Of a DNA stretch of 64,000 nucleotides, positions 37,604 through 45,227 are shown piece after piece. Both the position numbers and the translations under genes were made by a program. The DNA comes from Subdoligranulum variabile. GTDB taxonomy: Bacteria; Bacillota; Clostridia; Oscillospirales; Ruminococcaceae. The stretch covers positions 496,001-560,000 of the forward strand of contig NZ_CP102293.1 of NCBI RefSeq assembly GCF_025152575.1, written 5' to 3'. How positions within the stretch are numbered: the stretch's first letter is position 1; each line of letters begins with the position of its first letter. The notes under the pieces are model-generated. The model worked only from the letters and a program-made list of their open reading frames with translations. It was not told the DNA's origin and searched no databases.

Positions 37604-38362
37604 TCAAACGTTCAGATACGTATACGGATCGGTGTCCGACGACGCATGACGCACTTCCAACTGCGGGAACGCCGTATGCAGCCGGGCTGCCAGCACGTCG
37701 GCAATTCCCTGCTCGGTGCCCCAGTGCCCTGCCACCACCAGGCCAACCCCCTTTTGCCTGGCCAGCAGCGCAATATGATGGGCCGCTTCACCGGTAACCA
37801 GACAATCGGCCCCTTCGTCGATGGCCTCCTGCAGGTAGCTGCCACCGCCGCCACTGACTTCCGCCAGGCGGGTCACCGGCCTGCCGGTGTCCACAAACTT
37901 CACACCGCTGTGCAGCGTTTCGGCGCAGAACTGTGCGATAGCTCCGGTGGTGGTAGGCCGCACCGTACCGATTCGGCCGCAGTTTTCCGCGAAATTGCGG
38001 CGGTCCTCCCGGGAGATTCCCAAAAGATCCGCCAGCGTGTCATTGACACCGCCGGGCGCCGCATCCAGGTTGGTATGCATACAGATACCCGAGATACCGT
38101 TCTGCAGCAGCATGGCCGGGACGTCCGCCGCTGTAATCCGCTTCATGGGATCAAAAATCACCGGATGATGGCTGACGATCAGCTGGCAGCCTGCGGCGGC
38201 AGCTTCCCGCACCACATCGGCCGTGATATCCAGAGCCGTTAGCACCTTGTCCACCGGGCGTCCCGCGTCCACGAGAAGCCCTACGTTGTCCCAGCTGCAG
38301 GCCAGTTCCGGCGGCGCAATGGTTTTGAGTTCCTGCAAAATTTCCTGTACAGTCACAGACAT
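37604..38362 (-). CDS. Nif3-like dinuclear metal centre protein
   Basis: 252 aa from the ATG at 38362. Conserved features of the Nif3/DUF34 family include ACSWDNVGLLVDAGRPVDKV, the metal motif LIVSHHPVIFDP, MHTNLDAAPGGVND and, near the end, VAGHWGTEQGI. The family forms a toroidal hexamer with two metals per subunit; GTP cyclohydrolase-like activity has been proposed but is not settled. It overlaps trmK by 10 nt, the common trmK-nif3 pair of Firmicutes. Confidence 0.93.
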   Translation of the reverse strand: MSVTVQEILQELKTIAPPELACSWDNVGLLVDAGRPVDKVLTALDITADVVREAAAAGCQLIVSHHPVIFDPMKRITAADVPAMLLQNGISGICMHTNLDAAPGGVNDTLADLLGISREDRRNFAENCGRIGTVRPTTTGAIAQFCAETLHSGVKFVDTGRPVTRLAEVSGGGGSYLQEAIDEGADCLVTGEAAHHIALLARQKGVGLVVAGHWGTEQGIADVLAARLHTAFPQLEVRHASSDTDPYTYLNV

Positions 38363-39027
38363 GAGCGTTTCTCCAATTCTTGTATAAGGACATCCACCGC
38401 GTCGGCCTCCGCACCGGGTGCAAGTCCCAGACGGTATTTTTTCAATTTGCCATTCTGCTGGGCACAGTAGGCCCCGAAGCCCGGCTGCCCCTCGGTTTTG
38501 CCGCAGAGGCATTCCAAACCGTCCGGTTCATGTTCCGTGCCGGCATACCGGGCGTTCATGACCGCGTACCACCGCCCGGCCGCCTGGGCAAGGGTTTCCC
38601 CCCGCATCTCGAAGCCACGGCGCGCCAGCCAGCGGCGCAGAATGCTGTGCTTGGTGGCCGGAACCAGAACGAGGTTATATCGTTGATCGAAGACCCAGGG
38701 GGCCGCTTCCAGTATTTCCATAATGGTTTCGGCGCCCATGCCGGCGATGACAATGTCATCCACCTCCCCCGGCGCCACCACCGAAAGGCCGCTGCCCAAC
38801 CGGCACTGAACCCGCTCCCCGTAGGGCGCACAGCGTCGGCGGGCCTTCTCCAACGGATCGGGACGAAGGTCACAAGCCAAAACAAGCGGGCAGCGACCGC
38901 TGCCCGCCAGTGCGGCGCTTAATTTGCCATGGTCGCAGCCGATGTCCGCAGCAGCATGCCCCGGCCGTACATAGGCGAAGGCTGCCGCCAGACGGGCATC
39001 CAGCCGCGGCGGATTACTGGTGTGCAA
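38353..39027 (-). CDS. trmK: tRNA (adenine22-N1)-methyltransferase, TTG start
   Basis: 224 aa. It methylates A22 in the D-loop of tRNA with SAM. The SAM motif is AAADIGCDHGKLSAAL, followed by DDIVIAGMGAETIMEILE. The family N-terminus is recovered only from a TTG at 39027, inside the last codons of the DUF1858 gene, without a clear ribosome binding site; coupling to the upstream gene is likely. Confidence 0.9.
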   Translation of the reverse strand: MHTSNPPRLDARLAAAFAYVRPGHAAADIGCDHGKLSAALAGSGRCPLVLACDLRPDPLEKARRRCAPYGERVQCRLGSGLSVVAPGEVDDIVIAGMGAETIMEILEAAPWVFDQRYNLVLVPATKHSILRRWLARRGFEMRGETLAQAAGRWYAVMNARYAGTEHEPDGLECLCGKTEGQPGFGAYCAQQNGKLKKYRLGLAPGAEADAVDVLIQELEKRSCL

Positions 39028-39220
39028 AGTAATCGTTCAGCTGGGCCACGAGGGCGTCGGCATCCACACCGTGAACGGCGCAGGCCTGCTCGACGGTCTC
39101 ACCATGGGCGGCCATGCAGCCCAGGCAGTGCATGCCGGTGGCCAGGAAGATGGGCACGCAGCCCTGGGCGGGGTCGTTGTTGAGGATCTCGGCGATGATG
39201 GTATCTTTCGTAACAGTCAT
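39014..39220 (-). CDS. DUF1858 domain protein
   Basis: 68 aa from the ATG at 39220 (MTVTKDTIIAEILNNDPAQG; AAAGGAAC upstream). The conserved cysteine pair is in GMHCLGCMAAHGETVEQACA. DUF1858 proteins are small helical, possibly redox or metal-linked, proteins common in anaerobes. Its function is unknown. It overlaps trmK by 14 nt. Confidence 0.85.
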   Translation of the reverse strand: MTVTKDTIIAEILNNDPAQGCVPIFLATGMHCLGCMAAHGETVEQACAVHGVDADALVAQLNDYFAHQ

Positions 39221-39249
39221 GGGAAATGTTCCTTTCTGATGCAAGTTTT

Positions 39250-41517
39250 TTATGAAACCGGCTGCCAGGAGGCGTAAAGACTGAACCCCTGGAGCTGGGT
39301 CAACAAAGTAAGCATGACTACCGACAGTACCGCTCCATGGGCGGCACCGCGGCGCAGGGTGAGCTGGCGGCCGTTATGCACAAGCAGAAGGGCCAGCGGG
39401 AGAACCGGCAGCAGGTAACGTCCCTGCATGCCGAAGAGTGTCTGGTAGTTGATGGGAGTCCAGTTGAGGGCCGCGGCAAAAACCGCCAGCACCACGCAGA
39501 CCAGAATGCCCACCGTTCCCCAGGATGTTCGGCGCGCCAACAATGGAGGTTCCTCCTGCCGGGGCAGGGCGGCTGCCAGCAAAGCCAGCAACAGACCAAC
39601 ACCAATCAACCAGCTGACATCGATACGGTAGACGATGGGTTCCCCCAGCGTCGTACCCAGCAGCCCCTGGAGCCAGAGCGCGCCCTGCTCGGGCAGCGTG
39701 CGCAGCAGCAGTTTGACGGTGGCGTTCAAATTGCGGCAGATATAGCCGAAGGAGAAAGTCCAGATGGAATCACCGTTGGGATTCACCATCAGGAGCTGGT
39801 CTGGTGTCAGGCCTCCGCCCATGTGGGAAAGGGCGCAAACACCACCCACCACAACAATGAACGCAACCGCAGCCATGCCGCGCCAGAACCACCGTCGTCC
39901 CGTTGATGTGCTGCGCAATCGCCGGTAGAGCACACAGACCAACACCAGCAGAGTGAGAACAGCCAGACCGCCGGCAGCCAACACAGCGCGGTTCATGTCA
40001 CGGGCTGCATAGGCCAGTTCCGACAGGTTGACAAGGGTCCAGAGCATTCCGGCGAGCAGCAGGATGCCCAGCTGCACCAGCCGCCCCGGGCGAACCGACA
40101 GACCACGCAGTGAAAGCGTTGCCGCCGCGGATGTCCGGCGGGGATCAAGGTTTTCCGCGGGGATGGTCAAACAGAGAAGAACAACCGGCAGATAAATGGC
40201 CTTGGCCGGTGCCACTGCCGCCGCCAGAACAGCCAGCAGCACAAGCTGCCACCGGGCAGCGCGGCGGGACCGCAGCGCCATGCAAAGTGCCGTGAACAGA
40301 AAGACCGTCCCCAGCACGGATGCATCGGGAGAAAGACTGGCTGCAAGCTGCAGGGACATCGGCAACAGCGCCACGCAGGCGAAAATCCCACGCAGTACGG
40401 CCGGTGCCATGGCCACGGCGGCCGCCGCCAGAACCAGGTAGAGAACCAGGTTGGCCATGCGCCCCCAGGTCAGCATGGTGTAAAAGTTTTTGCCCTGCAG
40501 CCGGGCCAGCCAGATGCCGAACGCCTGCGCCCAGTAGTTCCCGCTTCCCTGCCCGGCTTCTGCCTGGCTGGATTGCGTCAATTCGTTGGGACTGCCGGTA
40601 TCCTGCAGCGCAGCCTGCGCCTGTGCCTTATAGGCAAATATTCCGATCTCCCCGGTTTTGGTTCTGAAATAGGGAGCATCGCAGGCACGCACCCGCAGAT
40701 TCCCACTTTCGTCGGCAGGTTGCTGGCCGCTCCAGACGCTGGCCCTCTCATAGGCCGCTGCCAGATGTGTGTACTCATCTGGAGCCACCAGAGCCGGTGT
40801 CACCTGGAGGAAACCGCATCCCAGTGCGAGGCCTGCCACCGCCACCAGCAGCGCCAGCGGCGCGTGCAGCACGGCCAGAAATACAGCGGCAAACGCGGCA
40901 GTGACCAGCGGGGCCGTCAACCTTTCGGCCAACTCTGCCGGCCAGGGGCCGGAATAGTCCGCCACCAGCTGAATCGCCAGCGTGGCATCCACCGGTTCCC
41001 CGTCCGCGTCACCACGATACAGCGGCATGCCATCCACTTCCCCTTCGCTGGCCCAGAGGCCCAAAGGACCGTCCCAAGGGACAGCGTTGTACAGGTGAAC
41101 CGTCAGAACCTCGTCTTCTTCGGGGATATAGGGATTTTCCACTGTAAAAGCAGTAAAGGTGTTGTCAAAAATATTCAGGAAATTTCCTGCGGCCTGCGCA
41201 ATCTGGGTACCGTCCTCCGCAAATACGTCCACCATGAGCATCCCCGACTTGTACAGCTGACCGTGGGTGCTGAAGTTCAGCCGCACACCATAGAACGACT
41301 GTCCGGCCCGGAGCGTAATCTGTTGGGTAAGCCCCTCTTCCGGAATATCGATGACCTGGCTGTAGTCATCGTTCAGAATTTCATAGACGGGCTGGTTACC
41401 CAGACGATCCTGCAGATCGTATCCAACCCAACGGCAGAGCAGCCAGACGGCCATCGCCGCCAGCAAAGCTGCCAGCAAGGCAAGCAAGCCCCGGCGGATA
41501 CGGGAAGAATTCGGCAA
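39250..41517 (-). CDS. DUF2142 family multi-pass membrane protein
   Basis: 755 aa if translation starts at TTG 41517 (AAAGGCGG about eight bases upstream). The upstream ATG at 41616 lies before the TATAAT promoter (41561-41566) and is therefore unlikely. About 12 hydrophobic segments follow an extracytoplasmic domain (residues about 40-200). LVAPDEYTHLAAAYERASVW is the characteristic DUF2142 motif. These proteins resemble GT-C glycosyltransferases and may act on surface polysaccharide, but the substrate is unknown. Confidence 0.8.
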   Translation of the reverse strand: MPNSSRIRRGLLALLAALLAAMAVWLLCRWVGYDLQDRLGNQPVYEILNDDYSQVIDIPEEGLTQQITLRAGQSFYGVRLNFSTHGQLYKSGMLMVDVFAEDGTQIAQAAGNFLNIFDNTFTAFTVENPYIPEEDEVLTVHLYNAVPWDGPLGLWASEGEVDGMPLYRGDADGEPVDATLAIQLVADYSGPWPAELAERLTAPLVTAAFAAVFLAVLHAPLALLVAVAGLALGCGFLQVTPALVAPDEYTHLAAAYERASVWSGQQPADESGNLRVRACDAPYFRTKTGEIGIFAYKAQAQAALQDTGSPNELTQSSQAEAGQGSGNYWAQAFGIWLARLQGKNFYTMLTWGRMANLVLYLVLAAAAVAMAPAVLRGIFACVALLPMSLQLAASLSPDASVLGTVFLFTALCMALRSRRAARWQLVLLAVLAAAVAPAKAIYLPVVLLCLTIPAENLDPRRTSAAATLSLRGLSVRPGRLVQLGILLLAGMLWTLVNLSELAYAARDMNRAVLAAGGLAVLTLLVLVCVLYRRLRSTSTGRRWFWRGMAAVAFIVVVGGVCALSHMGGGLTPDQLLMVNPNGDSIWTFSFGYICRNLNATVKLLLRTLPEQGALWLQGLLGTTLGEPIVYRIDVSWLIGVGLLLALLAAALPRQEEPPLLARRTSWGTVGILVCVVLAVFAAALNWTPINYQTLFGMQGRYLLPVLPLALLLVHNGRQLTLRRGAAHGAVLSVVMLTLLTQLQGFSLYASWQPVS

Positions 41518-41560
41518 AGGTATCGCCGCCTTTCTTACAGGATTTGCGTTGATCGCTGCT

Positions 41561-41590
41561 ATTATACCGCAACTGCGGGAAAAGCGCAAA
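41561..41590 (-). promoter_or_regulatory. promoter of the DUF2142 gene
   Basis: On the minus strand TTGCGC (41585-41590), 18 nt, TATAAT (41561-41566). Initiation near 41554 excludes the upstream ATG. Confidence 0.65.
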
Positions 41591-41618
41591 TCCTCACTTG
41601 GCAGGGGGAACAACAAAC

Positions 41619-41650
41619 CGCGCCCCAGTCGGAACCGACCGGGGCGCGGA
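41619..41650 (-). terminator. terminator of the zinc-ribbon gene
   Basis: CCGCGCCCC (41619-41627) pairs with GGGGCGCGG (41642-41650), followed on the minus strand by TTTGTTGTT. Confidence 0.8.
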
Positions 41651-41691
41651 GTGGAAATTCAAACTCGTGTTACACGTTTACACGCGCAAAA

Positions 41692-41970
41692 TCAGCCGTT
41701 CTCTTTCATCTTCGCAAAGCACTCGCTGCAGTAGACCGGGCGGTCCTCACGCGGCTGGAAAGGAACTTTGCAGGCTTTGCCGCAGCTGGCGCAAACGGCG
41801 TCGAACATCTGGCGCTCACCGCGGGTAGCGTTCTTGCGGGCATCGCGGCAGGGCTTGCAGCGCTGGGGCTGGTTCTCGAAACCACGGCTGGCGTAGAACT
41901 CCTGCTCGCCGGCGGTCCAGACGAACTCCTTGCCGCATTCCTTGCATACCAAAGTCTTGTCTTCGAACAT
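41692..41970 (-). CDS. zinc-ribbon domain protein
   Basis: 92 aa from the ATG at 41970 with AGAGGAGA upstream. There are two treble-clef-like zinc sites: CKECGKEFVW with CKPC, and CASCGKACKVPF with the late CSEC in DRPVYCSECF. The same module is frequent in Oscillospiraceae genomes; its role is unknown, presumably nucleic-acid or protein binding. It lies beside a sigma factor gene. Confidence 0.85.
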   Translation of the reverse strand: MFEDKTLVCKECGKEFVWTAGEQEFYASRGFENQPQRCKPCRDARKNATRGERQMFDAVCASCGKACKVPFQPREDRPVYCSECFAKMKENG

Positions 41971-42109
41971 AATGGGTATCTCCTCTGTTTGTATTTGCCC
42001 GCGGAAGAATCTAAACCAACACATATGGAATGGACCAACGAACTGATTTTAGGCGCTACTGGGGGCAGGTTGATATATGACCAGGCAGATGCCTGAATCC
42101 AAATGGGGC

Positions 42110-42652
42110 TTACCCGCGCAGCTTGCGGCGGGCACGGGCCAGGGCATTGGCCACCGCCTTGGGAGTGGTGCCAAGCGTACGGGCGGTCTGGGCTACCGGC
42201 TGCCCATGAAGGCTTGCCACCAGTGCACGGCGTTCCAGCACCGAAAGTTCGGTCTGCATGCGCTGCAGGGTGTCGGCGTAGCGTTCCCCGGCAATGGCCA
42301 GTTCCTCCGGCCCCGGCTGGGGAATGTTCTCGGCATCGGGCAGCGGCACGCTGAAATTCAGCGGCGCATGCTTCTTGCGCAGGGCCGCGCGCTGCGCGTC
42401 CTGCTGGGCATGATGGATGCAGGTAGCGGCATAGGAGGCAAACGGCGTTCCGGCAGCAGACCGGTAGCCGCGCACGGCCTGAAACAAACCGATCAGGCCT
42501 TCCTGTACCGCGTCCTCAAAGTCCAGACCGGGCGCCCGGTAGACCGCCGCCCCCTTGCGGATGGCAGGCATCATACGGGCAATCAACGCGGCCAGGGCGG
42601 TATCGTCCCCCTGCTGTGCACGCACAAGCAGGTCATCGTCCACTTTTTGCAT
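42110..42652 (-). CDS. RNA polymerase sigma-70 family factor
   Basis: 180 aa. Region 2 is DFEDAVQEGLIGLFQAVRGY plus FASYAATCIHHAQQDA, and region 4 is LSVLERRALVASLHGQPVAQ with TLGTTPKAVANALARARRKL. There is no region 1.1 or 3 of normal size. It resembles the SigH/sporulation-type factors of Clostridia. No anti-sigma gene is adjacent. Confidence 0.85.
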   Translation of the reverse strand: MQKVDDDLLVRAQQGDDTALAALIARMMPAIRKGAAVYRAPGLDFEDAVQEGLIGLFQAVRGYRSAAGTPFASYAATCIHHAQQDAQRAALRKKHAPLNFSVPLPDAENIPQPGPEELAIAGERYADTLQRMQTELSVLERRALVASLHGQPVAQTARTLGTTPKAVANALARARRKLRG

Positions 42653-42773
42653 GAAAACTTCTCCATCAGGCAGATGCGAACACCTTTATAATACCCGTAA
42701 TGGCAGCATTTGTCAAACATTTTTTATGCAGCCTGCCGAAAGCTCTCGCCGTTGTTTTGTGCATTCCGGGGGC

Positions 42774-42802
42774 TTGTAATTCGCGGGGCAAACTGCTATA
42801 CT
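42774..42802 (+). promoter_or_regulatory. promoter of the Na+-pump unit
   Basis: TTGTAA (42774-42779), 17 nt, TATACT (42797-42802) with an upstream TGC (extended -10). Transcription would start near 42809. Confidence 0.75.
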
Positions 42803-42810
42803 GAAAAATA

Positions 42811-42920
42811 CAGGTAAAAGGGAGTAAGCGGCACGGCTGTGCATCTGCAAACCGTGCGTTCGGCCTCGTCATCACGGGTACCTTGTGTCCCCGGGGTCCT
42901 ACCCAAGCACTGAGACTTTT
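42811..42920 (+). ncRNA. candidate cation-sensing riboswitch (yybP-ykoY-like)
   Basis: AAAAGGGAGTAAG at 42816-42828 and CTGAGACTTTT at 42910-42920 match the two ends of the yybP-ykoY (Mn2+) aptamer and form its P1. Between them a GCACGG/CCGTGC stem (42831-42836 with 42852-42857) and TCGTCATCACGGGTA ... TACCC (42876-42880 with 42900-42904) form the two arms. The 3' strand of P1 is also the 5' strand of the terminator at 42913. The downstream gene is a sodium pump, which is unusual for this class. Confidence 0.6.
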
Positions 42921-42957
42921 GCCGCAGTCGGTGTACGATTGCGGCAAAAGTCTTTTT
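42913..42957 (+). terminator. expression-platform terminator before the Na+-pump gene
   Basis: A perfect 14-bp stem (42913-42926 with 42940-42953) followed by T. It shares 42913-42920 with the aptamer closing stem, so the two are mutually exclusive. Ligand binding should therefore turn the gene on. Confidence 0.88.
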
Positions 42958-42993
42958 TGTTGCTCCCCACACAGACAAAGGAGGAACCTCTGT

Positions 42994-44127
42994 ATGAACG
43001 TTGTACAAACCTTCGCCGGCCTGTTTGCCAACTTCGGCAACCTGACCTGGCAGATGGTGGTCATGTGGGTCATCGGCGGCCTGCTGATCTACCTGGGCAT
43101 CGTAAAGAAAATGGAGCCCAGTCTGCTGCTGCCCATGGGCTTCGGCGCGATTCTTGTGAATCTGCCGCTGTCCGGTGCCATCACCCAGGGCGACACCGAG
43201 GGACCCATCACCGCGCTGTTTGAGGCGGGCATGTCCAACGAACTGTTCCCGCTGCTGCTCTTCATCGGCATCGGTGCCATGATCGACTTCGGCCCTCTGC
43301 TGGAAAAGCCCTGGCTCATGCTCTTCGGCGCAGCAGCCCAGTTCGGCATCTTCTTTACGCTGGCGGTGGCCGGTCTCTTCTTTGATCTGCCCGATGCAGC
43401 CTCCATCGCGGTGATCGGCGCTGCCGACGGTCCTACCGCCATCTTTGTGGCGAACACACTGGGCAGCAAGTATCTGGGCGCTATCATGGTGGCCGCCTAC
43501 AGCTACATGGCCCTGGTACCTATCGTACAGCCGCCGGTCATCCGCCTGTGCACCACCAAAAAAGAGCGTCTTATCCGCATGCCCTACAAGAAGGGCAGCG
43601 TGACCAAGACCACCAAGATCCTCTTCCCCATTGTGGTGACCATCCTGGCCGGTCTTGTGGCTCCTGCCAGCGTGGCACTGGTGGGCTTCCTGATGTTCGG
43701 CAATCTGATCCGGGAATGCGGCGTGCTCAACTCCCTGTCAGAGACAGCACAGAATGTGCTGGCCAACCTCATCACCATCGTGTTGGGCCTGACCGTTGCA
43801 GGACAGATGACCGCCGACAAATTCGTCAAGCCCGACACTCTGCTGATCCTGGCCCTGGGTCTGGTGGCCTTCATCTTCGACACGGCGGGTGGTGTCTTCT
43901 TCGCCAAGTTCCTGAACCTCTTCCTGCCGGCAGACAAAAAGATCAACCCCATGATCGGTGCCGCCGGCATCTCGGCCTTCCCCATGAGCGGCCGCGTCGT
44001 CAACCAGATGGGCCTGGCCGAGGACAATCAGAATTTCCTGCTGATGTACTCCATCAGCGTCAACGTCTCGGGGCAGATCGCGTCGGTCATCGCCGGCGGC
44101 CTGATCCTCACCCTGATGGGCATGTAA
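42994..44127 (+). CDS. sodium ion-translocating decarboxylase beta subunit
   Basis: 377 aa from the ATG at 42994 (AAAGGAGG upstream). About ten hydrophobic segments. Conserved OadB/GcdB/MmdB blocks: MGFGAILVNLPLSGAI, IGAADGPTAIFVANTLGSKY with the membrane Asp, and NPMIGAAGISAFPMSGRVVN. In known enzymes this subunit couples decarboxylation of a biotin-bound carboxyl group to Na+ export. No alpha or biotin-carrier subunit lies nearby, so the substrate is open and the partners must be elsewhere. Confidence 0.9.
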   Translation: MNVVQTFAGLFANFGNLTWQMVVMWVIGGLLIYLGIVKKMEPSLLLPMGFGAILVNLPLSGAITQGDTEGPITALFEAGMSNELFPLLLFIGIGAMIDFGPLLEKPWLMLFGAAAQFGIFFTLAVAGLFFDLPDAASIAVIGAADGPTAIFVANTLGSKYLGAIMVAAYSYMALVPIVQPPVIRLCTTKKERLIRMPYKKGSVTKTTKILFPIVVTILAGLVAPASVALVGFLMFGNLIRECGVLNSLSETAQNVLANLITIVLGLTVAGQMTADKFVKPDTLLILALGLVAFIFDTAGGVFFAKFLNLFLPADKKINPMIGAAGISAFPMSGRVVNQMGLAEDNQNFLLMYSISVNVSGQIASVIAGGLILTLMGM

Positions 44128-44140
44128 GGAGGATTGCTGT

Positions 44141-44275
44141 ATGAACATTGCATCGCTTGCTACGACCCTGCCGATGATGCTTGTGGGGATGCTGGGCATC
44201 TTTCTCGTCATCGGGGTCATCATCCTGGCGGTTTACCTTTTAAATAAGGTGACCCATCACAGCAACGAATCCTGA
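44141..44275 (+). CDS. 44-aa membrane peptide, OadG-like small subunit
   Basis: 44 aa (MNIASLATTLPMMLVGMLGI at the start), with AAGGAGG seven bases before the ATG and only 13 nt after the beta-subunit stop. A single hydrophobic helix covers about residues 10-35, followed by a short polar tail KVTHHSNES. By position and form it should be the small gamma-type subunit that stabilises the Na+ pump. It lacks the long linker and metal-binding tail of classical OadG. Confidence 0.75.
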   Translation: MNIASLATTLPMMLVGMLGIFLVIGVIILAVYLLNKVTHHSNES

Positions 44276-44285
44276 ATTTCATAGA

Positions 44286-44325
44286 AAACGGCCCCGCAGC
44301 CGATAGCTGCGGGGCCGTTTGTTTT
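44286..44325. terminator. bidirectional terminator between the Na+-pump unit and degV
   Basis: A perfect 15-bp stem (44286-44300 with 44306-44320), loop CGATA, A-run before and GTTTTG after. Confidence 0.9.
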
Positions 44326-44333
44326 GGGAAAAA

Positions 44334-45182
44334 TCAGACGGGTTCCTTGGCCACGAAGACGATGCCCGCGGCACGAGGGCCCACATGGGTGCCGATGGTG
44401 GCGCCGATCTGGCAGGTGCGCACGCCCTCCAGTTTGAGGTTCTGGGTCAGGTAATGATGTACGGGGCCGGCGGTAGCTTTGTCATCGCTGTACAGCACGA
44501 CACAAGGGTAATTGGTATCAATACCGCCCAGCTCGTCCAGCTGCTTGAACAGCGCCACCAGGGCACCGGGACGTCCGCGGCCCTTACCAGCCAGCTTGAC
44601 GGTGCTCTCGTACAGCGAGATCACCGGCTTGATTCCCAGCGCACCGCCCACAATGGCCACCGCAGCCGAAACACGCCCGCCTTTCTGCAGATGTTTGAGG
44701 CTGTCCACCACGGCAATGATGCGCACCCGCTTTTTGAAGCGTTCCAGCACATCGACGATCTGCTGGGCGGAAAGTCCCATATCCCGCAGGCGCAGCGCCT
44801 CGCGCAGGATTACAGCCTCTCCCTGGGTAGCTGTCTCGGAATCCACCACATAGACCGGCGTGTCCACGTCATTGGCGGCCAGCATGGCGCACTGGTAGGT
44901 ACCGGACAGTTTCTGCCCCACCGTGATGACGATGGCCTCGTCCCCCGCCAGTTCGGCATCGGTGAAAGCCTCGATAAAGGCGGCCGGGCTGGGCTGGCTG
45001 GTGCGCGGCAGCTTGCTGTCGGTGGCCAGCCGCTTGAAAAATTCATCCTTGGTCATCCGGCCGTCATCCTCCACAGAGGAGCCGTCCTCAAAGGTGATGG
45101 ACATGGGAACCACATAGACGCCGGGCTGTGCCAGGTCCTGTGCCGTCAGGTCGGCGGCGGAATCGGTAATGATGCGGATCAT
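44334..45182 (-). CDS. DegV family fatty acid-binding protein
   Basis: 282 aa. It starts IRIITDSAADLTAQDLAQPG, followed by TSQPSPAAFIEAF and VITVGQKLSGTYQCAMLAAN, the classic DegV pattern. The family binds a fatty acid and, as FakB, presents it to the FakA kinase for phospholipid synthesis. Which fatty acid is bound cannot be told. It is followed by the terminator at 44286. Confidence 0.93.
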   Translation of the reverse strand: MIRIITDSAADLTAQDLAQPGVYVVPMSITFEDGSSVEDDGRMTKDEFFKRLATDSKLPRTSQPSPAAFIEAFTDAELAGDEAIVITVGQKLSGTYQCAMLAANDVDTPVYVVDSETATQGEAVILREALRLRDMGLSAQQIVDVLERFKKRVRIIAVVDSLKHLQKGGRVSAAVAIVGGALGIKPVISLYESTVKLAGKGRGRPGALVALFKQLDELGGIDTNYPCVVLYSDDKATAGPVHHYLTQNLKLEGVRTCQIGATIGTHVGPRAAGIVFVAKEPV

Positions 45183-45227
45183 AATCTTCCCTCGCTTTGC
45201 AGGTTGATGGAACGGCAGGCATGCCGT

